A stretch of DNA of 5,528 nucleotides from Oscillospiraceae bacterium (lineage in GTDB: Bacteria; Bacillota; Clostridia; Oscillospirales; Oscillospiraceae), in contig JAJPXI010000112.1 in NCBI GenBank assembly GCA_021205585.1, positions 1-5,528 of the forward strand, written 5' to 3'. Under the pieces are notes generated by a model, which worked only from the letters and a program-made list of their open reading frames with translations, was not told the origin of the DNA and ran no database searches. Shown here one piece after another: positions 1 through 5,528 of the stretch (position 1 is its first letter; each line of letters starts with the position of its first letter). The position numbers and the translations under genes are program-made.

Positions 1-2
1 GG

Positions 3-1343
3 GGGCGGCGGGCTGCCGTGTTCTGCGGCCCCGGCAACAACGGGGGCGACGGGGTGGCCGCCGCCCGGCTGCTGCTGAAGCAGGGATGGAGCGTGCGCTG
101 CTTCCTGGTGGGCCGGCGGGAGAAAATGACCGAGGACTGCCGGGAGATGGAGCGGCGGCTCCGGGAGGCCGGCGGACGACTGGAGGACTTTGAAGAAGAG
201 CCCCCGGAGGGGGAATTTGACGCGGCGGTGGACGCCCTGTTCGGCATCGGGCTGAACAGCCCCCTGCGCCCGGAGGCGGCCCGGGCGGCGGCCTGGATGA
301 ACCGGCTGGGCCGGGTGGTCAGCGCCGACATTCCCAGCGGCGTTCACGCGGACACCGGCGAGGCGCTGGGCTGCGCGGTACGCGCCGCCGTGACCGTGAC
401 CTTTTCCACCGGCAAGCCCGGCCTGTTCGTAGGGGACGGGGCGGTGTGCAGCGGCCGGGTGGTGGTGGAGGACATCGGCATCCCGGCGGATTTGCTGGCC
501 CAGCCCTGCCGGACGGCGGTGACGGAAAAGCCCCTGCTGCCCCGGCGGGCGCGGGCCGCCCATAAGGGGGACTTTGGCCGCCTGTTGATTGTAGCGGGCA
601 GCCTGGGGTACACCGGCGCGCCCATCCTGGCCAGCCGGGCCGCCGTACGCAGCGGGGCGGGGCTTGTGACCCTGGCGGTGCCGGAGGAAATCTATCCCAT
701 CACCGCCGTCCGCTGCGAGGAGGCCATGGCCGTCCCTCTGCCGGAGAACCCGGAGGCACTGCTGGAGCGGGCCGCCGGGTGCGGCGCCGTCCTGCTCGGT
801 CCCGGCCTTGGGCAGGGGGAGCGGGCGGAAAAGCTGACGCTGGCGCTGCTGGAGCGGCTGGAAAAACCGGTTATTTTGGACGCAGACGGTCTAAATATCC
901 TCTCCCGGCATATAGATGTACTGGACAACCGCCCCGCGCCCACCGTCTTGACCCCCCACGACGGGGAGTTCGCCCGCCTGTCCGGCTGCCCCCTGCCCAT
1001 CACCGACCGGCTCCAGGCGGCACGGGCGTTCGCCCAGGCCCACCGCTGTGTGCTGGTTCTCAAGGGGCACCGCACCATCACCGCCTTCCCGGACGGACGG
1101 TGCGCCGTCAACCCCACCGGGAACCCCGGCATGGCAAGAGGGGGCGCGGGGGACGCGCTGGCCGGGCTGCTGGCCGGGCTGTGGGTGCAGTTCCCCAGGG
1201 AGGAAACCGTCCCCACGGCGGTCTGGCTCCACGGCAGGGCCGGGGATCTGGCGGCCAGGGATCGGGGGGAGTACGGCATGACCGTCGGCGACCTGCTGGA
1301 GCGGCTGCCCGAGGCCATGATGGAGTGTGAAGAAGCGCCATAA
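3..1343 (+). CDS. nnr: Bifunctional NAD(P)H-hydrate epimerase / ADP-dependent dehydratase, 5'-truncated
   Basis: This enzyme repairs hydrated NADH and NADPH. The N-terminal YjeF_N domain epimerises R-NAD(P)HX to the S form, and the C-terminal ribokinase-like domain dehydrates S-NAD(P)HX using ADP. The reading frame is already open at the window edge. The GTG at 18 is an internal valine, because it sits just before the core YjeF_N motif CGPGNNGGDG (24-53). Roughly 50-70 N-terminal residues are therefore missing, judged from the usual length of about 500. Further epimerase signatures are DALFGIG and ADIPSG followed by ADTGE. The dehydratase domain starts near HKGDFGRLLIVAGS and contains GPGLGQ, DADGLNIL, TPHDGEF and GNPGMARGGAGD (1119-1154). 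The Asp at 1152-1154 is the expected catalytic residue. The family usually has MATGG or MAKGG where this protein has MARGG, a mild variation. It is the first visible gene of a run with the lipoprotein and alr. Confidence 0.95.
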   Translation, partial: GRRAAVFCGPGNNGGDGVAAARLLLKQGWSVRCFLVGRREKMTEDCREMERRLREAGGRLEDFEEEPPEGEFDAAVDALFGIGLNSPLRPEAARAAAWMNRLGRVVSADIPSGVHADTGEALGCAVRAAVTVTFSTGKPGLFVGDGAVCSGRVVVEDIGIPADLLAQPCRTAVTEKPLLPRRARAAHKGDFGRLLIVAGSLGYTGAPILASRAAVRSGAGLVTLAVPEEIYPITAVRCEEAMAVPLPENPEALLERAAGCGAVLLGPGLGQGERAEKLTLALLERLEKPVILDADGLNILSRHIDVLDNRPAPTVLTPHDGEFARLSGCPLPITDRLQAARAFAQAHRCVLVLKGHRTITAFPDGRCAVNPTGNPGMARGGAGDALAGLLAGLWVQFPREETVPTAVWLHGRAGDLAARDRGEYGMTVGDLLERLPEAMMECEEAP

Positions 1344-1350
1344 AAGGAGG
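1344..1350 (+). promoter_or_regulatory. Strong ribosome binding site that sets the lipoprotein start
   Basis: AAGGAGG lies directly after the nnr stop codon and 9 bases before a TTG at 1360. It supports TTG 1360 as the start of the lipoprotein gene. The in-frame GTG at 1327 lies inside the end of nnr and has only a weak, distant GAGG at 1311-1314. The ATG at 1352 is one base from the site and in another frame, so it is not usable. Confidence 0.7.
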
Positions 1351-1359
1351 GATGCCCCT

Positions 1360-1959
1360 TTGGGAAAAAAGCTGTGGGCGCTCTTTGCCGCCCTTCTGCT
1401 GCTGGCGGGCTGCGGCGGGAGCGGAACCGCCGGGGTCAGCAAAGCCGAGGAGGCGGCCCTGAGCGCCCGCGCAGAATACCTGGCCATAACGTCCTGCGCC
1501 GCCACTGTGGACATGGTGGCCGACTACGGGGAGCGGGTGTACACCTACCGGGCGTCCGTGTCCTGGGAGCAGGGTGGGGCCATGGTGCTGACCGTGCTGG
1601 AGCCGGAGAACATCGCCGGCCTGACCGCCCGGCTGGAGGACGGGGAATCCTATCTGGATTACGACGGGGCCAGCTTGGAGACCGGGGAGCTGTCCGGCAC
1701 GGGGCTGACGCCCCTGGAGGCCGTCCCCGCCGTACTGGAAGCCCTGCGCTCCGGCTACATGGCCCAGTGCGATTTTGAATCGGGGGAGGACGGGGAACAG
1801 CTTTGGATTCTGTGCCGCTCCCCGGAGAACCCAGCGGGCAGCGGCACGGAAATCGCCCTGTGGCTGGACGGGGAGACCCACGATTTGACCCGCGCCGAGG
1901 TCAGCTCCGACGGCTATGTGGTCATGCAGTGTACATTTACGGAGTTCACGAAAGAATAA
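1360..1959 (+). CDS. Putative lipoprotein of the YdcC/GerS (LolA-like) type
   Basis: This is a predicted membrane-anchored lipoprotein of 199 residues. Starting from TTG 1360, the protein begins MGKKLWALFAALLLLAGC. That is a short positive N-terminus, a hydrophobic stretch and a lipobox LAGC, with the lipidated Cys at residue 18 (1411-1413). A GTG start at 1327 would add 11 residues and overlap nnr by 17 bases; it is possible but has a poorer ribosome site. The mature part is acidic and rich in beta-strand-like segments (TVDMVADYGERVYTY, ARLEDGESYLDYDG, GTEIALWLD, DGYVVMQCTFTEF). This matches the LolA-like fold of B. subtilis YdcC and C. difficile GerS. The call rests mainly on the lipobox, the size and the position between nnr and alr; the residue match is weak. 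In C. difficile, GerS is needed for cortex hydrolysis during germination, so a spore-envelope role is a reasonable inference but is not shown here. Confidence 0.7.
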   Translation: MGKKLWALFAALLLLAGCGGSGTAGVSKAEEAALSARAEYLAITSCAATVDMVADYGERVYTYRASVSWEQGGAMVLTVLEPENIAGLTARLEDGESYLDYDGASLETGELSGTGLTPLEAVPAVLEALRSGYMAQCDFESGEDGEQLWILCRSPENPAGSGTEIALWLDGETHDLTRAEVSSDGYVVMQCTFTEFTKE

Positions 1960-1963
1960 AAAT

Positions 1964-1971
1964 AAAGAGGG
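1964..1971 (+). promoter_or_regulatory. Ribosome binding site of alr
   Basis: AAAGAGGG sits 7 bases before the ATG at 1979, just after the lipoprotein stop codon. It fixes the alr start at 1979. An in-frame GTG at 1916 lies inside the lipoprotein gene and would add 21 residues unlike any Alr N-terminus. Confidence 0.7.
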
Positions 1972-1978
1972 AATTGCC

Positions 1979-3109
1979 ATGATCGATCCACAAAAGAAAC
2001 GGGCCTGGGCGGAAATCGACCTGGGCCACCTGGAGCACAACTACCGGGCCCTCCGGGCCATGCTCCCCCCCGGCTGCCGGTTCGCCGGGCTGGTCAAGGC
2101 CAATGCCTACGGCCACGGGGCCGTGCCGGTGGCGAAAAAGCTGGAGGGGCTGGGGGCGGACTACCTGCTGGTGGCCTGCCTGGACGAGGCGGTGGAGCTG
2201 CGCCGGGCAGGCCTGCGCGCCCCCATCCTGATTTTGGGGCCAACCCCGGAGGATTTCGCCCCGGAGCTGCTGGAGTACGGTCTGACTCAGACGGTGCAGA
2301 GCCTGGCCGAGGCCCAGGCCCTGAGCCGGGCGGCGCAGCGTGCGGGAAAAGCGCTGAAAATCCACTTGAAGGCCGACACTGGGATGTCCCGTCTGGGCTT
2401 TCTGTGCCGGGAGGACACGGTGGAACGCGCCGCGGCGGAGATGGCCCAGGCCGCCGCCCTGCCGGGGCTGGAGGCGGAGGGGGTATTCACCCACTTTGCC
2501 AACGCCGACGGCGACGAGGAGTACTCCATGCTCCAGCTGAACCGGTTTCTCGACCTGAAAAGGGCGCTGGCGGGCCTGCGCGTCCCCATCTGGCACTGCG
2601 CCGCCAGCGCCGCCACCCTGCGCTTTCCCTGCGCCCATATGGACATGGTGCGCCCCGGCATCGCCCTGTACGGCCACTACCCCGACCCGGCGCTGGAGGG
2701 CCTGGACGGGCCGGGGCTGCTGCCGGTGATGACCCTGAAGGCCCGTATTATGGCGGTGCGGGAACTGCCCGCCGGAACCTGCGTCAGCTACGGCTGCACC
2801 CATACCCTTCGCCGGGACTCCCGCCTGGCCGTGCTGCCGGTGGGCTACGGGGACGGGCTGGAGCGGCTGCTGTCCAACCGGGGAGAGGTACTGGTCGCCG
2901 GGCAGCGGGTCCCCATCCTGGGCCGGGTGTGCATGGATATGTGCATGGTGGACGTGACCGATTTGCCCCAGGTGGAGCCGGGGCAGCAGGCCGTTATCTT
3001 CGGCCCTCAGCTCCCCCTGGAGGAAAAGGCCCAGGCCGTGGGCACCATCCAATACGAGCTGCTGTGCGGCATCGCCCCCCGGGTGCCCAGGGTGTACCTG
3101 GTGGGCTGA
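1979..3109 (+). CDS. alr: Alanine racemase, PLP-dependent
   Basis: This cytoplasmic enzyme interconverts L- and D-alanine and supplies D-Ala for peptidoglycan. The protein has 376 residues, normal for the fold-type III family. It opens with the typical RAWAEIDLGHLEHNYR. The PLP-binding lysine is K40 in VKANAYGHG. Other conserved positions are R138 in HLKADTGMSRLG, H172 in THFANAD, the second catalytic base Y271 in CVSYGCTH, GYGDG at 289-293, M319-D320 in RVCMDM, and Y359 in QYELLCGIAPRVPRVY near the C-terminus. CMDM replaces the more common CMDQ and is unlikely to matter. All key catalytic residues are present, so the enzyme should be active. The gene starts 19 bases after the lipoprotein stop and looks co-transcribed with it and nnr. 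A bidirectional terminator follows. The mazEF-like pair that follows alr in Bacillus is absent here. Confidence 0.97.
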   Translation: MIDPQKKRAWAEIDLGHLEHNYRALRAMLPPGCRFAGLVKANAYGHGAVPVAKKLEGLGADYLLVACLDEAVELRRAGLRAPILILGPTPEDFAPELLEYGLTQTVQSLAEAQALSRAAQRAGKALKIHLKADTGMSRLGFLCREDTVERAAAEMAQAAALPGLEAEGVFTHFANADGDEEYSMLQLNRFLDLKRALAGLRVPIWHCAASAATLRFPCAHMDMVRPGIALYGHYPDPALEGLDGPGLLPVMTLKARIMAVRELPAGTCVSYGCTHTLRRDSRLAVLPVGYGDGLERLLSNRGEVLVAGQRVPILGRVCMDMCMVDVTDLPQVEPGQQAVIFGPQLPLEEKAQAVGTIQYELLCGIAPRVPRVYLVG

Positions 3110-3124
3110 ACCGAAAGTCCATTC

Positions 3125-3168
3125 AAAAAATACGGACAGCCGCGCTTTTGCGGCTGTCCGTACTTTTT
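3125..3168. terminator. Bidirectional rho-independent terminator between alr and the sensor kinase
   Basis: A perfect 13-bp inverted repeat, TACGGACAGCCGC (3131-3143) and GCGGCTGTCCGTA (3150-3162), encloses a 6-base loop GCTTTT. Six A precede it (3125-3130), and C plus five T follow it (3164-3168). Read on the plus strand it ends the alr transcript. Read on the minus strand it ends the kinase transcript with TTTTTT directly after the stem, which is the slightly better arrangement. It lies between the two converging stop codons and occupies most of the 67-base gap. Confidence 0.93.
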
Positions 3169-3176
3169 GCTCCGTT

Positions 3177-4661
3177 TCATTCTTCCTCCAGCAGAGGGAA
3201 TTCCATGGCGGCCTTGAACAGATCCCCGTCGATGGCCAAGGTGAAGCGACCCGGCTGCAATTCCGTCAGACTGCGGGCGATGGACAGGCCCAGGCCGGAG
3301 CCCTCGGTGGCGCGGGACTCGTCCCCCCGGACAAAGCGCTCCATCAGCTGCTCTGGGGGGACGTTCAGCCTCTCGCGGGAGATGTTTTTCACTGTCAGCA
3401 CTGCCCGGCCCTCCGCTGCCGCCGCGTCCACATAGACCCGGGTACCGGGCAGGGCGTACTTGACGCAGTTGCTCAGCAGATTGTCCAGCACCCGGCCCAG
3501 GTGCCGGCCGTCGGCGCTGATGGACAGAGGCTGCTCCGGCACGCTGACCACCGCCGACAGCCCGGCCTGCTCCAGCCGGGGCCCATACTCCCCCACCGCC
3601 TGCCGGGCCAACTGGGCCAGGTCCAGCCGCTGTCGGCTGACCGTCACCGCGCCGGTGGATGCCTTGGAGGCCTCAATCAAGTCCTCCGTCAGCTTTTTCA
3701 GCTGCTGGCTCTTCCGCTCCAGCACCTGGACATACTCCCGCGCGGCGGGGCTGTCCAGCTCCTCCTTTTTCAGCAGATCCACATAGCTGACGATGGAGGT
3801 CAGGGGTGTTTTCAGGTCGTGGGAGACGTTTGTAATCAGCTCCGCCCGGAACCGGTCGCTTTTCAGCCGCTCCTCCGCCGCCTGGTCGATGGCCTGGCCC
3901 AGCTCGTTGAGCTGCGTGGCGTGCTCCCACAAATCGGGGAAAAAGCCCCGGTGGTTCACCTGGGCGTCCAGCTCCCCGGCGACGATGCGCCCCGTCACGG
4001 CGCGCATCTCCCGCCACTGCACCGTCCACCGGCACAGCAGGTACAGCACCGGCACCTGGTAAACCAACAGCAGAAACAGCATCAGCCCCAGTGTGCCAAT
4101 GGCTATACTCAGGAGAATCAGCGCCGCCTCCCCCGCCAGATAGAGCACAAACAGCGCCACAACCCGCCAGATCATGGGCAGCTGGCGAAAAAAAGTGACC
4201 CCTTTCCGGGCGCACCAGACGGCGGCGGTGTGGCGGTACAGGGTGCGCCCCTTCCGCCGGACGGCGATCAGCAGCAGCACGGCCGCGCTCTCCGCCGCCA
4301 GCAGCAGAGCGCACAGAATAGCCGGTACAATGTCATCATCCACATAACGGAACTCTACGGCCCACTGCGCCCAGTCCGACAGCAGATCCAGTTCCAGAAA
4401 CATCAGGAAAAGATAGGCGAGGAAAATGAAATCACAGGGGAGCTTTTCAATCCATTCGGGCAGCTCCTGCTGCCGGACGGCCCACTGCCTCAGCAGCACC
4501 CAGAGCACCACCGCCGCCGCCGTGCAGCACACGCCCACAACCAGCGGCAGCAGTTTCTCGTACCACAACAAGTACTGGCAGCCAAAGAAATCGAGCAGCA
4601 CACCGGCGGCGCCCAGCAGGACGCAGGCGGCACAGACGGTTCCAATATGCTTGCCTTTCAT
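3177..4661 (-). CDS. Sensor histidine kinase with a six-helix membrane region
   Basis: This membrane sensor of a two-component system should autophosphorylate on His and pass phosphate to the adjacent regulator. It has 494 residues. Hydrophobic segments lie near residues 8-27, 37-57, 78-95, 111-134, 163-186 and 188-210. Basic stretches at 58-63, 135-162 and 211-220 suggest that the N-terminus and those loops are cytoplasmic, leaving only short outside loops. A HAMP-like linker (about 211-262) leads to the HisKA domain with the phosphoacceptor H281 in NVSHDLKTPLTSI. The ATPase domain has an N box LDNLLSNCVKYA (392-403) and a G2 box GSGLGLSIA (454-462). The usual DxGxG G1 motif is absent and KNISRERLN stands in its place, which I recall as common in a Firmicutes kinase subgroup. 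The start overlaps the regulator stop as ATGA, with GGAGAGGG 7 bases upstream (4669-4676), so translation is probably coupled. The stimulus is unknown. Confidence 0.93.
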   Translation of the reverse strand: MKGKHIGTVCAACVLLGAAGVLLDFFGCQYLLWYEKLLPLVVGVCCTAAAVVLWVLLRQWAVRQQELPEWIEKLPCDFIFLAYLFLMFLELDLLSDWAQWAVEFRYVDDDIVPAILCALLLAAESAAVLLLIAVRRKGRTLYRHTAAVWCARKGVTFFRQLPMIWRVVALFVLYLAGEAALILLSIAIGTLGLMLFLLLVYQVPVLYLLCRWTVQWREMRAVTGRIVAGELDAQVNHRGFFPDLWEHATQLNELGQAIDQAAEERLKSDRFRAELITNVSHDLKTPLTSIVSYVDLLKKEELDSPAAREYVQVLERKSQQLKKLTEDLIEASKASTGAVTVSRQRLDLAQLARQAVGEYGPRLEQAGLSAVVSVPEQPLSISADGRHLGRVLDNLLSNCVKYALPGTRVYVDAAAAEGRAVLTVKNISRERLNVPPEQLMERFVRGDESRATEGSGLGLSIARSLTELQPGRFTLAIDGDLFKAAMEFPLLEEE

Positions 4662-5350
4662 CGCTTCACCCTCTCCATTTTATACCCCACGCCCCAAACC
4701 ACCTTCAGGTAGCGGGGGTTTCCGGGGTCGATCTCGATTTTTTCCCGCAGGTGGCGGATGTGGACGGCTACGGTGTTTTCCGAGCCATAAAAGGCGTCCT
4801 TCCACACCCGCTCGTACAGCTGCCGGGTGGAGAACACCTGGCCGGGGTGGAGCAGCAGCAGGCGGAGGATGTTGTACTCCAAAGGGGTCAGGCTGCGCTC
4901 CTGGCCGTCCACCGTCACCCGTTTGTCCCGGTCATTCATCTCAATGCCGCCGTTGATCAGCAGCGTCTCCTCCTGCCGGCCCCCCAGCACGGTGTACCGC
5001 CGCAGCTGGCTTTTGACCCGGGCCAGCACCTCCGTGGGGCTGAAGGGCTTGGTCACATAGTCGTCCGCCCCCAGGTTCAGCCCCTGCACCTTATCGCAGT
5101 CCTCGCTTTTTGCGGTCAGGAGAATCACAGGCACATTGCTGCGCTCCCGCAGCCGCTCGGTGGCCGCCAGGCCGTCCAGACCGGGCATCATGATGTCCAT
5201 CAAAATCAGGTGTACCTCCTCCCGCTCCATCCAGTCCAGGGCCTCCTGCCCGGTATAGGCCGGGAGCACCCGGTAACCCTCCCCGGTCAGGTAGACCGAC
5301 AGAGCGGAGACGATGTCCCGGTCGTCGTCGCACACCAAAATATTGTACAC
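4658..5350 (-). CDS. OmpR/PhoB-family DNA-binding response regulator
   Basis: This cytoplasmic transcription factor is activated by phosphorylation from the neighbouring kinase. It has 230 residues, the usual size for the family. The receiver domain (about 1-118) shows the acidic pocket D8-D9, the phospho-acceptor D52 in LILMDIMMPGLDG, the switch T79 in LLTAK and K101 in VTKPFSP. The C-terminal winged-helix domain (about 129-227) has SLTPLEYNILRLL, the recognition-helix region SENTVAVHIRHLREKI (190-205), and the closing wing VVWGVGYKME. The start is GTG at 5350, preceded by GGGGAGGG at a 7-base spacing; no better in-frame start lies upstream. It is the first gene of a two-gene unit with the kinase and overlaps it by four bases. 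The regulon cannot be deduced; autoregulation is possible because of the TTAAG repeats upstream of the gene. Confidence 0.96.
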   Translation of the reverse strand: MYNILVCDDDRDIVSALSVYLTGEGYRVLPAYTGQEALDWMEREEVHLILMDIMMPGLDGLAATERLRERSNVPVILLTAKSEDCDKVQGLNLGADDYVTKPFSPTEVLARVKSQLRRYTVLGGRQEETLLINGGIEMNDRDKRVTVDGQERSLTPLEYNILRLLLLHPGQVFSTRQLYERVWKDAFYGSENTVAVHIRHLREKIEIDPGNPRYLKVVWGVGYKMERVKR

Positions 5351-5357
5351 ACCCGTT

Positions 5358-5365
5358 CCCTCCCC
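5358..5365 (-). promoter_or_regulatory. Ribosome binding site of the response regulator
   Basis: Read on the minus strand, GGGGAGGG lies 7 bases before the GTG start at 5350. This strong site justifies the non-ATG start of the regulator. Confidence 0.7.
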
Positions 5366-5389
5366 TGCGGAGAATCTCTTTGTAACAAT

Positions 5390-5417
5390 ATCCTACCAGA
5401 AACGCGGAAAAAATCAA
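5390..5417 (-). promoter_or_regulatory. Candidate sigma-A-type promoter of the two-component operon
   Basis: On the minus strand, TTGATT (5412-5417) and TAGGAT (5390-5395) are separated by 16 bases. Each matches four of six consensus positions. Transcription would begin near 5383, giving a leader of about 30 bases that contains the ribosome site. The region is AT-richer than its surroundings and is the only intergenic stretch upstream of the operon. The match is modest, and other -10 choices in the same stretch are possible. Confidence 0.4.
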
Positions 5418-5429
5418 AGGGGCATTTGA

Positions 5430-5445
5430 TTAAGATTTTCTTAAG
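5430..5445. promoter_or_regulatory. Tandem and palindromic TTAAG motif, possible regulator binding site
   Basis: TTAAG occurs at 5430-5434 and again at 5441-5445, 11 bases apart, which is one helical turn. The same stretch is a perfect inverted repeat, TTAAGA-TTT-TCTTAA (5430-5444). OmpR/PhoB regulators commonly bind direct repeats at this spacing, and the NTTAAG-N5-NTTAAG layout resembles the published CiaR site of streptococci. It lies about 12 bases upstream of the candidate -35 box of the regulator gene, a plausible activator position. The sequence is low in complexity, and the last G may belong to a mobile-element end, so chance is a real alternative. Confidence 0.35.
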
Positions 5446-5528
5446 GAAGCACTGATTAAATGCGCCTGCGGCGGCTCCCGACAAACAGCAGGGGAGCGCC
5501 ACAGTTTGCTGCAGCGCTCCCCTTGGAG
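5445..5528. mobile_element. Possible end of an insertion sequence or MITE, cut by the window edge
   Basis: From 5445 the sequence GGAAGCACTGATTAAA looks like an IS5-group terminal inverted repeat: it starts with GGAAG and has an AT-rich inner part. The four bases before it are TTAA, which fits the YTAR target duplication known for IS5. No transposase frame is visible in the remaining 84 bases, and the partner repeat would lie outside the window. The call is tentative and based on resemblance only. If no element is present, this is ordinary intergenic DNA. Confidence 0.22.
5490..5523. repeat. GC-rich hairpin near the right edge
   Basis: AGGGGAGCGC (5490-5499) and GCGCTCCCCT (5514-5523) form a perfect 10-bp stem around a 14-base loop. 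The loop side contains the 8-base palindrome GCTGCAGC (5508-5515). No T-run follows on the plus strand, and none follows the stem on the minus strand, so it is a poor intrinsic terminator as seen. It may be structure inside a repeat element, or part of the end of a gene beyond the window. Confidence 0.6.

Noticed and set aside
1352..1354. ATG immediately after the AAGGAGG site as a gene start
   Set aside because: It is only one base from the ribosome site and in a different frame from the lipobox protein.
692..3052. Long open frames on the minus strand across nnr, the lipoprotein and alr (for example 1108-2040 and 1946-3052)
   Set aside because: They are mirror frames of well-supported genes in GC-rich DNA. 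Their translations are low-complexity in composition, rich in Gly, Ala, Pro, Gln and Arg, with no recognisable domain.
3371..3400. Loss of the G1 motif taken as evidence that the kinase is a pseudogene
   Set aside because: The frame is intact to the normal C-terminus, all other catalytic boxes are conserved, and the same replacement is familiar in related kinases.
2404..3435. Plus-strand frame running through alr, the terminator and the kinase end
   Set aside because: It is out of frame with alr, crosses a strong terminator, and its translation is rich in Gly, Pro and Arg without motifs.
1979..5350. Alanine racemase next to a regulator and kinase pair as a vancomycin-resistance-like (VanRS/VanT) locus
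   Set aside because: The two units converge and are separated by a bidirectional terminator. The racemase is a plain cytoplasmic Alr without the VanT membrane domain, and no D-Ala ligase, VanXY or VanH gene is present. Alr belongs with nnr and the lipoprotein.
3501..5455. Large plus-strand frames opposite the kinase and regulator (3501-4712 and 4751-5455)
   Set aside because: They are antisense shadows of genes with clear H-box, N-box, receiver and winged-helix motifs. The translations are Gln/His/Pro/Arg-rich and show no family signature.

Overview
The window is GC-rich, with strong G/C preference at third codon positions, and reads as a chromosomal segment of a Gram-positive-type anaerobe. 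Strong Shine-Dalgarno sequences, the gene order nnr, lipoprotein, alr, and the style of the two-component system point to a high-GC member of the Clostridia, such as an Oscillospiraceae/Flavonifractor-like gut bacterium. This assignment is inferred from gene content and style, not from a marker gene.

Left half, plus strand (1-3109): a three-gene run with short gaps. First comes the 3' part of a bifunctional NAD(P)H-hydrate repair enzyme (nnr), cut by the window edge. Next is a small lipoprotein that resembles the YdcC/GerS (LolA-like) sporulation or germination lipoproteins. Last is alanine racemase (alr), which makes D-alanine for peptidoglycan. In Bacillus and clostridia the lipoprotein and alr are habitual neighbours, so this is a conserved cell-wall/spore locus rather than accessory DNA. 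The run ends at a strong hairpin terminator that serves both strands.

Right half, minus strand (3177-5350): an OmpR/PhoB-family response regulator and its sensor histidine kinase, transcribed toward alr. The regulator comes first and the two genes overlap by the four bases ATGA. The kinase has about six membrane helices and almost no extracytoplasmic domain. The signal and target genes cannot be read from the sequence.

Right edge (5351-5528): non-coding. It holds the regulator's leader and a plausible promoter, an AT-rich tandem and palindromic TTAAG motif that could be a regulator binding site, and a 10-bp GC-rich hairpin. A sequence starting at 5445 looks like the end of an insertion sequence or MITE, although that is only a suspicion.

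No CRISPR array, tRNA, rRNA, toxin-antitoxin pair or clearly novel system is visible. The points most worth a second look are the lipoprotein between nnr and alr, the architecture of the sensor kinase, and the region upstream of the response regulator.
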